A stretch of 47,760 nucleotides of DNA from a virus. The notes under the pieces were generated by a model. It was not told where the DNA came from, searched no databases, and saw only the letters and a list, made by a program, of their open reading frames with translations. Position 1 is the stretch's first letter. Every line of letters begins with the position of its first letter. Shown in pieces: positions 15,491-22,832 of this stretch. A program made the translations under genes and the position numbers. Where the stretch lies: positions 1-47,760 of IMG/VR virus record IMGVR_UViG_3300006925_003412, one strand, 5' to 3'.

Positions 15491-15518
15491 TGAATAACAA
15501 TTCTTTCTCAAACGTATA
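15491..15518 (+). promoter_or_regulatory. Promoter-like element 1 (upstream of uvsE)
   Basis: TGAATAA (15491-15497), 10 nt, TCAAACGTATA (15508-15518), followed by GAA. The TATAGA at its end is a reasonable -10 box, and TTGAAT lies in the -35 region. The uvsE ATG is 33 nt downstream. Confidence 0.7.
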
Positions 15519-15550
15519 GAAAGAGTAAATCAAAACAACGGGGGTTAAAA

Positions 15551-16516
15551 ATGATTAACAATATAGGCTATGCATGCATCAATATGCAACTTAACGATCC
15601 AAAAAACTATGGATCAAATCCAAAAGCAGAACGTGTTACGACAAATCGTGCCATGATCAAGCGAACATTCAAGGCAAAAGGTTTGGAGTATGCCGGACAA
15701 CTGGCACTTCAAAATTGTCGAGATCTTCTCACTATCCTTAAATGGAATAAAGCAAACGGTTTCGATTTCTTTCGTCTTTCATCTAATTTGATTCCATGGG
15801 CATCCGAATACAATATTGAGGATCTTCCTCAATTTTCAATGATTGAACGTGTCTTATTTGATTGTGGACTATATATTGAAGAGAACGGAATGAGGGTGAC
15901 ATCTCATCCCGGCCCATTCAATAAATTGACTTCTCCTAAAGAGCAAGTTGTTTTAAATACAATCAAGGATCTAGAAACGCATGGGAAAGTGTTTGATCTG
16001 CTTTGTCTTGAGCGCTCTCCATTTGCCAAACTCAATATTCATGTTGGGGCACACTATAACAATCGAAAGATGGCATTGGATAATTTTTGTAAAAATTTTG
16101 AGCGATTGTCTGAAAGTGTGCGTTCTAGACTAACGGTAGAAAACGATGACAAAGCCTCACTATACTCAACAAAAGAACTTTATGACGAAGTGTTTACACG
16201 TATCGGTATTCCTATTGTGCATGACTACCATCATCACGGCTTCTGCACTGGGGAGTTATCGCAAGAAGAGGCAGTCAAATTGGCAGCCTCAACATGGGGA
16301 GACATCGTCCCTGTAGTTCATTACTCTGAGTCTAGACGAGAAGAACAATGTGACAATTCTATAAAACCTCAAGCACATTCTGACTATATTTATCAGAAGA
16401 TAGATACTTATGGCGTTTCACTTGATGTTATGGTGGAAGCAAAAATGAAAGAACTTACTGTTCTAAGATATTTGGAGTTACATGGTGAACAAACAAAATC
16501 AAAAATTGTGGCTTAA
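15551..16516 (+). CDS. uvsE: UV damage endonuclease (UvdE/UvsE family)
   Basis: The 321-residue product is a UvdE TIM-barrel nuclease, which nicks DNA 5' to UV photoproducts in an alternative excision repair path. Family features in order: the N-terminal IGYACINMQL strand, the N-R-A-M-I-K block, FDFFRLSSNLIPWAS, the metal-site His in VTSHPGPF, HVGAHYNNR, Glu in LTVENDD, Asp/His in PIVHDYHHHG, His in VPVVHYSESR and His in QAHSDYI. All expected metal ligands are present and the length is normal. GGGGG 8 nt before the ATG and the promoter-like element mark it as the first gene of a unit. It probably repairs phage DNA in sunlit water. Confidence 0.95.
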   Translation: MINNIGYACINMQLNDPKNYGSNPKAERVTTNRAMIKRTFKAKGLEYAGQLALQNCRDLLTILKWNKANGFDFFRLSSNLIPWASEYNIEDLPQFSMIERVLFDCGLYIEENGMRVTSHPGPFNKLTSPKEQVVLNTIKDLETHGKVFDLLCLERSPFAKLNIHVGAHYNNRKMALDNFCKNFERLSESVRSRLTVENDDKASLYSTKELYDEVFTRIGIPIVHDYHHHGFCTGELSQEEAVKLAASTWGDIVPVVHYSESRREEQCDNSIKPQAHSDYIYQKIDTYGVSLDVMVEAKMKELTVLRYLELHGEQTKSKIVA

Positions 16517-16646
16517 ATGGAATACTGTTCTGAAGAAGATTCAGAATCTAAGATTCAATTATGCTGGAACAGAAGATAAGGCAATTATCGAAGATATGAT
16601 TCAGTATATAAAAATTTTAATGAAAAGATTAGAAAAAGATGAATAA
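16482..16646 (+). CDS. 54-residue ORF overlapping the end of uvsE
   Basis: A short gene in another frame starts at ATG 16482, preceded by GGAG 4-5 nt upstream, inside the last 35 nt of uvsE, and ends at TAA 16644-16646. The product is basic and helical (WLKWNTVLKKIQNLRF, then IQYIKILMKRLEKDE). It fills almost the entire gap between uvsE and the lipoprotein genes, and its stop overlaps the next promoter-like element. No family is recognised. Confidence 0.6.
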   Translation: MVNKQNQKLWLKWNTVLKKIQNLRFNYAGTEDKAIIEDMIQYIKILMKRLEKDE

Positions 16647-16667
16647 AATCATCTACTCAAACGTATA
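16640..16667 (+). promoter_or_regulatory. Promoter-like element 2 (upstream of the lipoprotein pair)
   Basis: TGAATAA (16640-16646), 10 nt, TCAAACGTATA (16657-16667) followed by ATAATA, giving a perfect TATAAT -10 box at 16664-16669. The first lipoprotein ATG is at 16689, with AAAGGAG between. Confidence 0.72.
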
Positions 16668-16688
16668 ATAATATAGAAAGGAGAAACA

Positions 16689-16916
16689 ATGAAAACTAAA
16701 TTATTAATAATGACACTCTTGATTGGGTGTGGGGACAAGGAGCAAGTTACTGTAACTACTGCTACTCCAACTGCAACCACCAAAGAAGTCGAAACTGTAG
16801 ATACCACTACTGAAACAAAAATGGTAGAAGTTAAAGAAGAAGTGACGGAAGAGAATAGTGAAACTGTTATAACTAATGATAATACAACTAATGTTGAAGG
16901 AGAAAATAATGATTAG
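16689..16916 (+). CDS. Small Thr/Glu-rich lipoprotein
   Basis: The 75-residue product starts MKTKLLIMTLLIGCGD, a short lipoprotein signal with a lipobox L-I-G-C and the lipidated Cys at residue 14. The mature part is a low-complexity Thr/Val/Glu tail with no fold visible. AAAGGAG precedes the ATG. It overlaps the following lipoprotein gene by 8 nt. The protein would be anchored in the host envelope, where small phage lipoproteins often block superinfection or act in lysis; either role is inferred. Confidence 0.75.
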   Translation: MKTKLLIMTLLIGCGDKEQVTVTTATPTATTKEVETVDTTTETKMVEVKEEVTEENSETVITNDNTTNVEGENND

Positions 16917-17097
16917 TAGTTTAATGTTTATGCTCTTTGCTTGTGGAGAGAAAGAAGAAGATACAAGCGTAGAAGAGGAAGTGGCTGAGGAAACAGCCGC
17001 AGAAGAAGTAGAAGAGGAAGATACCGCCTCCGAAGGCTCTGAAGGAGAGAATGGAGAGACTGAGGAAGAACCTGAAGATACTTCACAAGAAGAATAA
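16909..17097 (+). CDS. Second small, very acidic lipoprotein
   Basis: Translation most likely starts at ATG 16909, because AAGGAG lies 6 nt upstream (an in-frame ATG at 16876 lacks one). The 62-residue product opens MISSLMFMLFACGEKEE, with lipobox L-F-A-C. The rest is almost entirely Glu, Asp, Ser, Thr and Ala (EEEVAEETAAEEVEEED). It overlaps the first lipoprotein and ends just before a strong terminator. The pair looks like a two-gene early unit for an envelope function. Confidence 0.7.
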   Translation: MISSLMFMLFACGEKEEDTSVEEEVAEETAAEEVEEEDTASEGSEGENGETEEEPEDTSQEE

Positions 17098-17112
17098 TAA
17101 CCCCCCTGAGTT

Positions 17113-17147
17113 TGGCAGTTCTCTTTAAAAAACTGCCATTTTTTTTT
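17113..17147 (+). terminator. Rho-independent terminator after the lipoprotein genes
   Basis: TGGCAGTT (17113-17120) and AACTGCCA (17131-17138) form an 8-bp stem with a 10-nt loop, followed immediately by nine T residues. This ends the unit starting at promoter-like element 2. Confidence 0.92.
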
Positions 17148-17161
17148 ATCTGGAGATTGAA

Positions 17162-17494
17162 ATGATAACTGTAATTGGCGCAAATGAAAAAAGATTTTTT
17201 CTTAAAGATGGATCTCAAGCGATAGTTCTTGAGCCTAGAGTATATCATGATTCTGCAATATTAGGATACAGCCTTGAAGACGACAGGTTTATGTACTCTA
17301 AGCAACAATTTCTAGAACAGTTAACAGAACAAGGTATGACTTACGAAGAAGCAATCGAGTACTATCATTATAACACGATAGGTACTTACGCTAAAAACTA
17401 TCCAGTTTTCTTGGACACAGAAGACGAACTAATTGAAACTTTTGATGACTACGAAGTACAATATAACCCTTCGGAATGGATAAAAGGTGAGTGA
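17162..17494 (+). CDS. Conserved small phage protein of unknown function
   Basis: The 110-residue product has the pattern AILGYS...RFMYSKQQFLEQL, GMTYEEAIEYYHYNTIGTY, then PVFL. I recall this sequence pattern (an 'A-I-I-G-Y... E-E-A.E...N..G.Y' protein) as very common in phage genomes without known function. GGAG 8 nt before the ATG supports the start. It lies just after a terminator yet ahead of the phosphomannomutase gene, so it either has its own promoter or is read through. Confidence 0.8.
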   Translation: MITVIGANEKRFFLKDGSQAIVLEPRVYHDSAILGYSLEDDRFMYSKQQFLEQLTEQGMTYEEAIEYYHYNTIGTYAKNYPVFLDTEDELIETFDDYEVQYNPSEWIKGE

Positions 17495-17495
17495 T

Positions 17496-18299
17496 ATGAA
17501 AGAAATAATCTTGTTCGACATGGATGGTACGCTGACTCCTGCTAGACAGAAAATGGATATCAACATGGAGATGCGTCTTCATGAAGCGCAGCGAAAAGGA
17601 TTTGATATAGGAATCATTACAGGTTCAGATATGAATTATGTCCGTCATCAATGTTCTAGATTATTTGATTTAAGCCTCGTAGATTCCTCTAGGATTCATT
17701 TTCTACCTTGCAATGGTACAAAGTACCTCTTGAACGATAAAATGGTTTACGAGCGAAATATGAGGGAATATATGGGTGAAACACTTTGGAACAGATTGAT
17801 GATCTTGTTAATAGAATTACAAAAAGATTTAGTCTTAGAGCACGATATACCCCTTACAGGGCATTTTTTTGATTACAGGGGTAGTACACTCAATTGGTGC
17901 CCTATAGGTAGAAATGCTGAAGAGAAAGATAGGAGCAAATGGGAAAGAATGGATTTTGATTATAAAATCAGAAAACCGTTTTTGAAACAACTCAAGACAT
18001 TGGTACACACACAGTGTTCTAATTTAGGAGATCTTTCGTCATCTGATGTTGAATTGAGTGTAAAATATGGTGGAGATACTTCATTTGATATATTTCCATT
18101 AGGATGGGACAAGACTTATCCATTAGAAAATACAGACATATTCCATGATTATAGTAAGATATACTTCGTAGGAGATCGTTGTGAACAAGACGGAAACGAT
18201 TATGAGATATATGAGCACTCAAAGATAACTGGATTTAAAACAACTTCTCCAGATGAAACTATAAAAATTATGAATAAAATCCTATACTCAAACGTATAA
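17496..18299 (+). CDS. Phosphomannomutase, eukaryotic PMM type (HAD superfamily)
   Basis: The product interconverts mannose-6-phosphate and mannose-1-phosphate. The 267-residue protein follows the eukaryotic PMM pattern: catalytic DMDGTLTPARQ near residue 8, IITGSDMNY, LPCNGTKY, the substrate-binding STLNWCPIGRNA (compare LNVSPIGR), KYGGDTSFDIFPLGWDKTY and VGDRCEQDGNDYEIYE. This is a different family from bacterial ManB-type PMMs. ATG 17496 is preferred over the GTG at 17487 because AAAAGGTGAG lies just before it. It supplies the first step for the GDP-mannose genes 10 kb downstream. Its last codons (YSNV-stop) double as promoter-like element 3. Confidence 0.93.
   Translation: MKEIILFDMDGTLTPARQKMDINMEMRLHEAQRKGFDIGIITGSDMNYVRHQCSRLFDLSLVDSSRIHFLPCNGTKYLLNDKMVYERNMREYMGETLWNRLMILLIELQKDLVLEHDIPLTGHFFDYRGSTLNWCPIGRNAEEKDRSKWERMDFDYKIRKPFLKQLKTLVHTQCSNLGDLSSSDVELSVKYGGDTSFDIFPLGWDKTYPLENTDIFHDYSKIYFVGDRCEQDGNDYEIYEHSKITGFKTTSPDETIKIMNKILYSNV
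18271..18298 (+). promoter_or_regulatory. Promoter-like element 3 (upstream of tRNA-Arg)
   Basis: TGAATAA (18271-18277), 10 nt, TCAAACGTATA (18288-18298), then ATAA. The TATAAT box at 18295-18300 puts the expected start of transcription about 7 nt later, at or next to the tRNA 5' end (18309). The element is entirely within the end of the phosphomannomutase gene. Confidence 0.72.
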
Positions 18300-18308
18300 T
18301 AAGTACGA

Positions 18309-18384
18309 GCACTTGTAGCACAATGGATAGTGCAACTGCCTTCTAAGCAGTAGGTTGCTAGTTCGAGTCTAGCCAAGTGTACCA
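18309..18384 (+). tRNA. tRNA-Arg (UCU), CCA encoded
   Basis: A complete 76-nt cloverleaf can be drawn. The acceptor stem is GCACTTG/CAAGTGT (one G-U pair). The D-arm is GCAC/GTGC, and the anticodon stem is ACTGC/GCAGT around the loop CTTCTAA. The T-arm is GCTAG/CTAGC with TTCGAGT. Discriminator A and an encoded CCA end the gene. Anticodon UCU reads AGA, a codon used very often in these phage genes, so the tRNA probably supplements the host supply. A promoter-like element sits directly upstream. Confidence 0.96.
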
Positions 18385-18397
18385 TAAAGAGGATAAT

Positions 18398-18922
18398 ATG
18401 GAAGAAAAAACAGTAGATGAGATGATAGAGGCTTTTATAAAGAATGGCTTGAATATGGAATATTTCAAATTCATCAATGATTATGATAAAGAGAATTTTT
18501 TTATTATGTATGGAGATTTGTTCGAATCAATGATGAAAGAAGATGAGGAATATTACATAGAATATACCGAAGAAAAAGACGTAAGAGTTACATTGCATGA
18601 TGAAGAAGTATTCTTGTATTTTACTGATGGCTATGATACCCTGAAGTGTGAACTTGAAAGAGGATATTACGATAGAGATAACACCAATCAGGTATTGATT
18701 TTGACTATTCTGTTCTTAACCGTCAAGGAGTTGAAAGCAATGATTGATTTATTTGCTGGTGAGATGCTAGAGAATATCAAAAAAAGCAGTAAAAACGGAA
18801 AGTTGACAAGACTCCCAGATTCTTTTGTAGGTAAAGCAAATTATCTTTCCTCAAAGCAAGAATCTATTATGGATAATATTGAGAAAGCAAGAAAAAAAGT
18901 TATAATCAAGGAGATGAAATGA
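18398..18922 (+). CDS. Acidic protein of unknown function
   Basis: The ATG at 18398 has AAAGAGG upstream; a longer in-frame GTG start would lie inside the tRNA and is rejected. The 174-residue product is acidic, with the pattern VRVTLHDEEVFLYFTDGYDTLKCEL suggesting a beta sheet, then a helical C-terminal half (IKKSSKNGKLTRLPDSF and ESIMDNIEKARKKVI). No family is recognised. It is co-transcribed with the tRNA and overlaps the cytidylyltransferase gene by 4 nt. Confidence 0.75.
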   Translation: MEEKTVDEMIEAFIKNGLNMEYFKFINDYDKENFFIMYGDLFESMMKEDEEYYIEYTEEKDVRVTLHDEEVFLYFTDGYDTLKCELERGYYDRDNTNQVLILTILFLTVKELKAMIDLFAGEMLENIKKSSKNGKLTRLPDSFVGKANYLSSKQESIMDNIEKARKKVIIKEMK

Positions 18923-19362
18923 TGAAGTCTAGAAGACTTAATTTGCCAACAGTAATGGTATCTGGAGGCTTTGATCCTATTCACGGAGGACATGTACAAA
19001 TGATTCGTGATGCAGCACAGCGAGGTAATGTGATAGTCGTAGCAAATTCAGATGAATGGCTTATGAGAAAGAAAGGATATGTATTTATGTCTTTTGAAGA
19101 ACGTGCGAAGATCCTTAAAGAGATTAAAGGTGTGATTTTGGTTGCAGCGGTAGATGATTCAGACGATACTGTATGTAATGCAATCCGAATGATTCGCCCT
19201 GATTACTTTGCTAATGGCGGAGATAGGGGCAAATCCAATACTCCAGAGCAAGATGTTTGTGAAGAACTAGGAATTAACATGTTATGGGGAATAGGAGGAG
19301 ACTATAAATTCAATTCATCGTCAGATTTGGCTAAAAATTTGATAAAAAACTACCCAATATAG
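18919..19362 (+). CDS. Cytidylyltransferase-like nucleotidyltransferase (HxGH family)
   Basis: The 147-residue product has the fold and motifs of glycerol-3-phosphate cytidylyltransferase and of the nucleotidyltransferase half of HldE/RfaE: VSGGFDPIHGGH with H22-G-G-H25, IVVANSDEWLMRKKG, SFEERAKIL, RPDYFANGGDRG, and a final SSSDL (compare SSS/STT). Such enzymes join NTP to a phosphorylated alcohol or sugar with release of pyrophosphate. The starting ATGATG overlaps the previous stop. A strong terminator follows. It may take part in activating a sugar or polyol for the glycan pathway; the exact substrate is unknown. Confidence 0.87.
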   Translation: MMKSRRLNLPTVMVSGGFDPIHGGHVQMIRDAAQRGNVIVVANSDEWLMRKKGYVFMSFEERAKILKEIKGVILVAAVDDSDDTVCNAIRMIRPDYFANGGDRGKSNTPEQDVCEELGINMLWGIGGDYKFNSSSDLAKNLIKNYPI

Positions 19363-19424
19363 TCTTTTGGCATACCGGAGATGTAGTTACTATTGTGTAA
19401 ACGTCATTCCCCCCCTCCCTTTTT

Positions 19425-19456
19425 AAAGAGAAGATCAATTGATCTTCTCTTTTTTT
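19425..19456 (+). terminator. Rho-independent terminator after the cytidylyltransferase gene
   Basis: AAAGAGAAGATC (19425-19436), loop AATT, GATCTTCTCTTT (19441-19452) is a perfect 12-bp inverted repeat ending in a T-tract that continues to 19456. It closes the tRNA-18398-18919 unit. Confidence 0.93.
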
Positions 19457-19467
19457 GTTTGTAGTGT

Positions 19468-19476
19468 ACTATTTAT
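19468..19476 (+). promoter_or_regulatory. Candidate late promoter element ACTATTTAT
   Basis: ACTATTTAT lies between the terminator and the ATG at 19497, 20 nt upstream of that ATG. After a strong terminator the next gene needs a promoter, and this is the element shared with the 4560 and 43891 leaders. Confidence 0.35.
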
Positions 19477-19496
19477 TAACAAAATGAGGGTTACCT

Positions 19497-20504
19497 ATGA
19501 ATAATAAATGGAGACGGTTCTTCATCGATGAAGAGCCTAAATACGAATATGAACCGAATCTATCGCTTATATCTGAAGATGACTTTGAAGATATTGAAGA
19601 CTATTCTCAGATTTTAAACGAGGCTGAAGAACTCCTCGACGAGAAAAAGAAGAAAAAAAAGAAAAAGAAGAAGGGTAAGAAGGATGCTTGCTATCACAAG
19701 GTACGTTCTCGATATGATGTGTGGCCGAGTGCATATGCTTCCGGTGCTCTTGTTAAGTGCCGAAAGGTTGGCGCAAAGAACTGGGGTAATAAGTCTAAAA
19801 AGACTAATGAAGAGTTAGAACTAGATGAGGAAACCTTAGAGGAGATAGTCTCAGAATCCACACAAATGAGTAGGCAACAGTTAGAACAACACTATCAGCA
19901 GCATCAAGACTTTATCTTTACTGCTATAGATCAGTTGGAGAGACTAAAAAGAAAGTATAACGGATCAACCACTAGGGTGAACTGGACAAAGAGATACCCC
20001 AGCCGTCAGATGGCTGCTTCAAATCCGTCAGAAATTGATCCACAGTACGCCGCATCGGTAGAGATGTTGTATCCAGACTCTCATGATGATTTTGTTGAAT
20101 TTAACAATTTTTTAGATGAATTTGCTTCTATGATGAGAGGCGCAGGATACCACGCAAGTTTGGTGTACGATATGCCCATTGATGGCTTGATCAGTTCATT
20201 GAAGAAGAAAGTTAATAAATTTTTGATGGAAAAAAAGCGTAAACTAACCTCAAAGCCATCTTCTGAAAAATCTCTTAGAGACTGGTTTGGTAGAAGAGGA
20301 GCAAAAGGAAAGAAGAAAGGATGGGTTGATTGTAATGCACCAGATGGTTCAGGTGGATATAAGTCTTGTGGAAAGAGTTCTGGTGAGAAGCGAAAAAGAT
20401 ATCCTGCATGTCGTCCAACTCCCGGTGCTTGCAAGAAAATGAAAGGCTCTAAAGGTAAATCTTGGGGCAAAAAAGATGCTAAACGCAAAGGAAAAAAGAA
20501 ATGA
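19497..20504 (+). CDS. Lys/Cys-rich two-module protein, probable virion protein
   Basis: The 335-residue product has two conserved-looking Cys modules. After an acidic N-terminus with ILNEAEE and a run of about 11 Lys, the first module is DACYHKVRSRYDVWPSAYAS followed by GALVKCRKVGAKNWG (about residues 63-98). The second is SLRDWFGRRGAKGKKKGWVD then CNAPDGSGGYKSCGKSSGE and YPACRPTPGACKKM (about 260-320), ending in a basic tail. I recall both modules from phage and giant-virus proteins (DUF5872-like, from memory). A zinc or DNA-binding role inside the virion is plausible. Between them, residues 120-240 are helical and unlike anything I recognise. GAGGG precedes the ATG. Confidence 0.8.
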   Translation: MNNKWRRFFIDEEPKYEYEPNLSLISEDDFEDIEDYSQILNEAEELLDEKKKKKKKKKKGKKDACYHKVRSRYDVWPSAYASGALVKCRKVGAKNWGNKSKKTNEELELDEETLEEIVSESTQMSRQQLEQHYQQHQDFIFTAIDQLERLKRKYNGSTTRVNWTKRYPSRQMAASNPSEIDPQYAASVEMLYPDSHDDFVEFNNFLDEFASMMRGAGYHASLVYDMPIDGLISSLKKKVNKFLMEKKRKLTSKPSSEKSLRDWFGRRGAKGKKKGWVDCNAPDGSGGYKSCGKSSGEKRKRYPACRPTPGACKKMKGSKGKSWGKKDAKRKGKKK

Positions 20505-21097
20505 AAATCACTAAACAAAGATTAAAAGCAATCATTTTGGAGGAGACTAAAATTGCTCTCTTATCAGAAGGATTGAAGCACCACATTGATTCCAGAACAC
20601 CTCTTACGGATAATATTTATCGTGTAGGATCTGACTCTTATTTTGAAGTGATATCTGAAGCCAGAAAGGCTTATAATGAAGGAATTTATACCCCTCTCAA
20701 TGAGGAAGAAAAAGAACTTCTAGAGTCTGATCTAGGAGAGTGGGTTGAATTTAAAGGTGAAAGAGTTCCCCTTGATTTTCCTATGTATATGGAGACAATT
20801 GAGGAAGCAAAGAAGAAAAAGAAGAAGAAAGATCCACCAATTGGAAAGCCGATGAAGGGCTCCGGTGGTAAGAAATATCAAGTCTATGTTCGCAGCAAGA
20901 AGACTGGAAGAATCAAAAAGATTTCTTATGGTGATTCAAAAGGTGGACTTAAAGGCAACTGGAACAACGCTGAGGCTCGTTCATCATTCGCTTCGCGTCA
21001 TAACTGCGCTGAGAAAAAAGATCGCACTAAAGCCGGATACTGGGCTTGTAGAGCACATAAAGATTTCGGGACAAATGTTCCCGGAAGGTTCTGGTAA
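20501..21097 (+). CDS. Probable virion protein with Lys-rich linker and conserved C-terminal domain
   Basis: This 198-residue protein overlaps the upstream gene by 4 nt. It begins MKITKQRLKAIILEETKIALLSEG, almost the same pattern as the 9817 product, with an L-S-E-G site. A second possible site is VISEARK near residue 50. After a run of seven Lys comes a C-terminal domain: KKYQVYVRSKKTGRIKKISYGD, then ARSSFASRHNC, YWACR and a final VPGRFW. I recall this 'FaaRH.C...YW.Cr' domain in many marine phages. It resembles a small zinc-less basic DNA- or capsid-binding fold, but function is unknown. Confidence 0.8.
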   Translation: MKITKQRLKAIILEETKIALLSEGLKHHIDSRTPLTDNIYRVGSDSYFEVISEARKAYNEGIYTPLNEEEKELLESDLGEWVEFKGERVPLDFPMYMETIEEAKKKKKKKDPPIGKPMKGSGGKKYQVYVRSKKTGRIKKISYGDSKGGLKGNWNNAEARSSFASRHNCAEKKDRTKAGYWACRAHKDFGTNVPGRFW

Positions 21098-21372
21098 TGG
21101 ATGGTTTTCCATTTAAGCAAGTCAAAATAAAAGAAAACATAGTTCGTAGGACGTTCATGATGGACGTAGACACGTCTGAATTGGTTTGGCATATGGACAG
21201 AGAGGATAGAGTGGTAAAAGTCCTTGAAGGGCAAGCATGGTATCTTCAACTTGACAACGAACTTCCAAAGAAATTAATTGAAGGAAAAGAATATTTTATT
21301 CCCAAAATGTCATACCATAGGATATTTAAAGGTACAAGTAATCTCGTTTTAGAGATCTTGATGCTAATTTAA
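21097..21372 (+). CDS. Small cupin-like protein
   Basis: The 91-residue product reads as a minimal beta barrel: ELVWHMDREDRVVKVLEGQA, WYLQLDNELPKKLIEGKEYF, then IPKMSYHRIFKG and LVLEILML. The positions of His in WHMDRED and YHRIFKG, and the Gly before the second half, match the two cupin motifs. I recall near-identical layouts in cyanophage genomes. The ATG shares one base with the previous stop, and GGAAGG is upstream. Substrate and metal are unknown. Confidence 0.78.
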   Translation: MDGFPFKQVKIKENIVRRTFMMDVDTSELVWHMDREDRVVKVLEGQAWYLQLDNELPKKLIEGKEYFIPKMSYHRIFKGTSNLVLEILMLI

Positions 21373-21392
21373 AGACACAAAAAGGAGTCAAC

Positions 21393-22817
21393 ATGGCAAA
21401 AAAAACATATGTGATTGATACAAGCGTATTTCTAAGCGATTTTAGTTGTATTCATAAATTCGGAAACAATGACATTGTAATTCCATTGAAGGTACTAGAA
21501 GAAGTAGACAAACACAAAAAGAGGCAAGATTCTGTAGGTTCAAACGCTAGATCTTTTATTCGGATTTTAGATGCTTTGAGAGAAAAAGGTTCACTACAAA
21601 AAGGCGTCAGGATTGAAAAAGGAAAGGGTATTGTGTCCGTTGTGACATATGATAATGTGACTGAAAAACTTCCAAAAGATTTAACCTCTGGAGTTGCTGA
21701 TCACATGATCTTAGAGACAGCAATGTCAGTCATGGCTAATACGCCAAAGTCTAGAAAAGTTGTTTTAGTATCAAGAGACATAAACTTGAGAGTTATTGCC
21801 GATTCAATTGGAATGCTTTCTCAAGACTATTTGGTATCTCAGGTTGTCGAAGACAGTGATAAATTATATTCTGGGATGGCTAGCATACTTGTTGATGATG
21901 AATTGATAGATCGATTTTACTCTGGTGAAGATATCTTCATTACAAAAGAAATTGCAGCCGAGCAAAAGATTGCTCTTTATCCAAATATTTTCTTAATGCT
22001 AGTGTCTTCATTTAATGAAAAGAAAACAGCATTGTGTCGTTATTACAGTTGTAATGAGCCAGTTGATCGTTTACTAGACTGTAAGAACATTCTGAATTGG
22101 GGAGTGCAGCCTAGAAACAAAGAACAGACATTTGCCTTTGATCTCTTGATGGATCCAGATATTCACTTGGTTACCCTCACTGGGCAAGCAGGTTCCGGTA
22201 AGACTTTGTGTGCAATCGCTGCTGGTATGGAACAGTCTATAACATTTGCTAGAATGTTCAACAGTAAGCCCGACACAAGACACAAAATGCAATTGTCTAA
22301 GAAATATAATATGATGGAAGATGATGAGGAAGGTATGGTATTTAATAAAATGGTTGTATCTCGCCCAGTTCAGCCCCTAGGTAAAGATATTGGGTTTTTA
22401 CCGGGCACTATGGAAGAGAAAATGATGCCATGGCTTAAGCCAATTCAAGACAACATTCAGTTCATCGTAGGAAATGATAAAATTATTATAGAACAATTGA
22501 TGGAATCTGGAGCAATTGAGTTAGAAGCACTGACTTACATCAGAGGGCGTTCTATTTCTAATGCTTTTATTATTATTGATGAAGCGCAGAATCTTACTGC
22601 ACACGAAGTAAAGACTATTATCACTAGAGCAGGAGAGGGAACGAAAGTGGTACTCACCGGTGATATCGAACAGATTGATAATATATACACAAATGAGACT
22701 TCTAATGGACTCACATATGCTATCGAAAAGTTTAAAGATTCAGCAATCTCCGGACACGTATCGTTCAAAAAAGGTGAAAGATCTAGATTAGCCACCGAAG
22801 CCGCCAAACGTTTGTAA
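21393..22817 (+). CDS. phoH: PhoH-family ATPase with N-terminal PIN nuclease domain
   Basis: The 474-residue product has the PIN-PhoH layout. The PIN domain occupies about residues 1-150 (VIDTSVFLSDF with Asp9, VLEEVDKHK and VSRDINLRV), supplying the acidic nuclease residues. The PhoH ATPase domain has Walker A GQAGSGKT near residue 265 and Walker B AFIIIDEAQNLT near 393, followed by VVLTGDIEQID. PIN-PhoH proteins of bacteria act as RNA helicase/ribonucleases. Phage PhoH is widely used as a marine marker, but its role in infection is unclear. AAAGGAG 6 nt before the ATG sets the start. Confidence 0.95.
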   Translation: MAKKTYVIDTSVFLSDFSCIHKFGNNDIVIPLKVLEEVDKHKKRQDSVGSNARSFIRILDALREKGSLQKGVRIEKGKGIVSVVTYDNVTEKLPKDLTSGVADHMILETAMSVMANTPKSRKVVLVSRDINLRVIADSIGMLSQDYLVSQVVEDSDKLYSGMASILVDDELIDRFYSGEDIFITKEIAAEQKIALYPNIFLMLVSSFNEKKTALCRYYSCNEPVDRLLDCKNILNWGVQPRNKEQTFAFDLLMDPDIHLVTLTGQAGSGKTLCAIAAGMEQSITFARMFNSKPDTRHKMQLSKKYNMMEDDEEGMVFNKMVVSRPVQPLGKDIGFLPGTMEEKMMPWLKPIQDNIQFIVGNDKIIIEQLMESGAIELEALTYIRGRSISNAFIIIDEAQNLTAHEVKTIITRAGEGTKVVLTGDIEQIDNIYTNETSNGLTYAIEKFKDSAISGHVSFKKGERSRLATEAAKRL

Positions 22818-22832
22818 AGAAAATTGGATTTC

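Noticed and set aside
16704-17183. Minus-strand ORF of 159 codons opposite the lipoprotein genes
   Set aside because: Its Ser-rich composition mirrors the Glu/Thr codons of the two lipoproteins, and it would cross the strong terminator.
18377-18398. Upstream GTG start for the 18398 gene
   Set aside because: It lies within the tRNA acceptor/CCA end; the ATG with AAAGAGG is far better.
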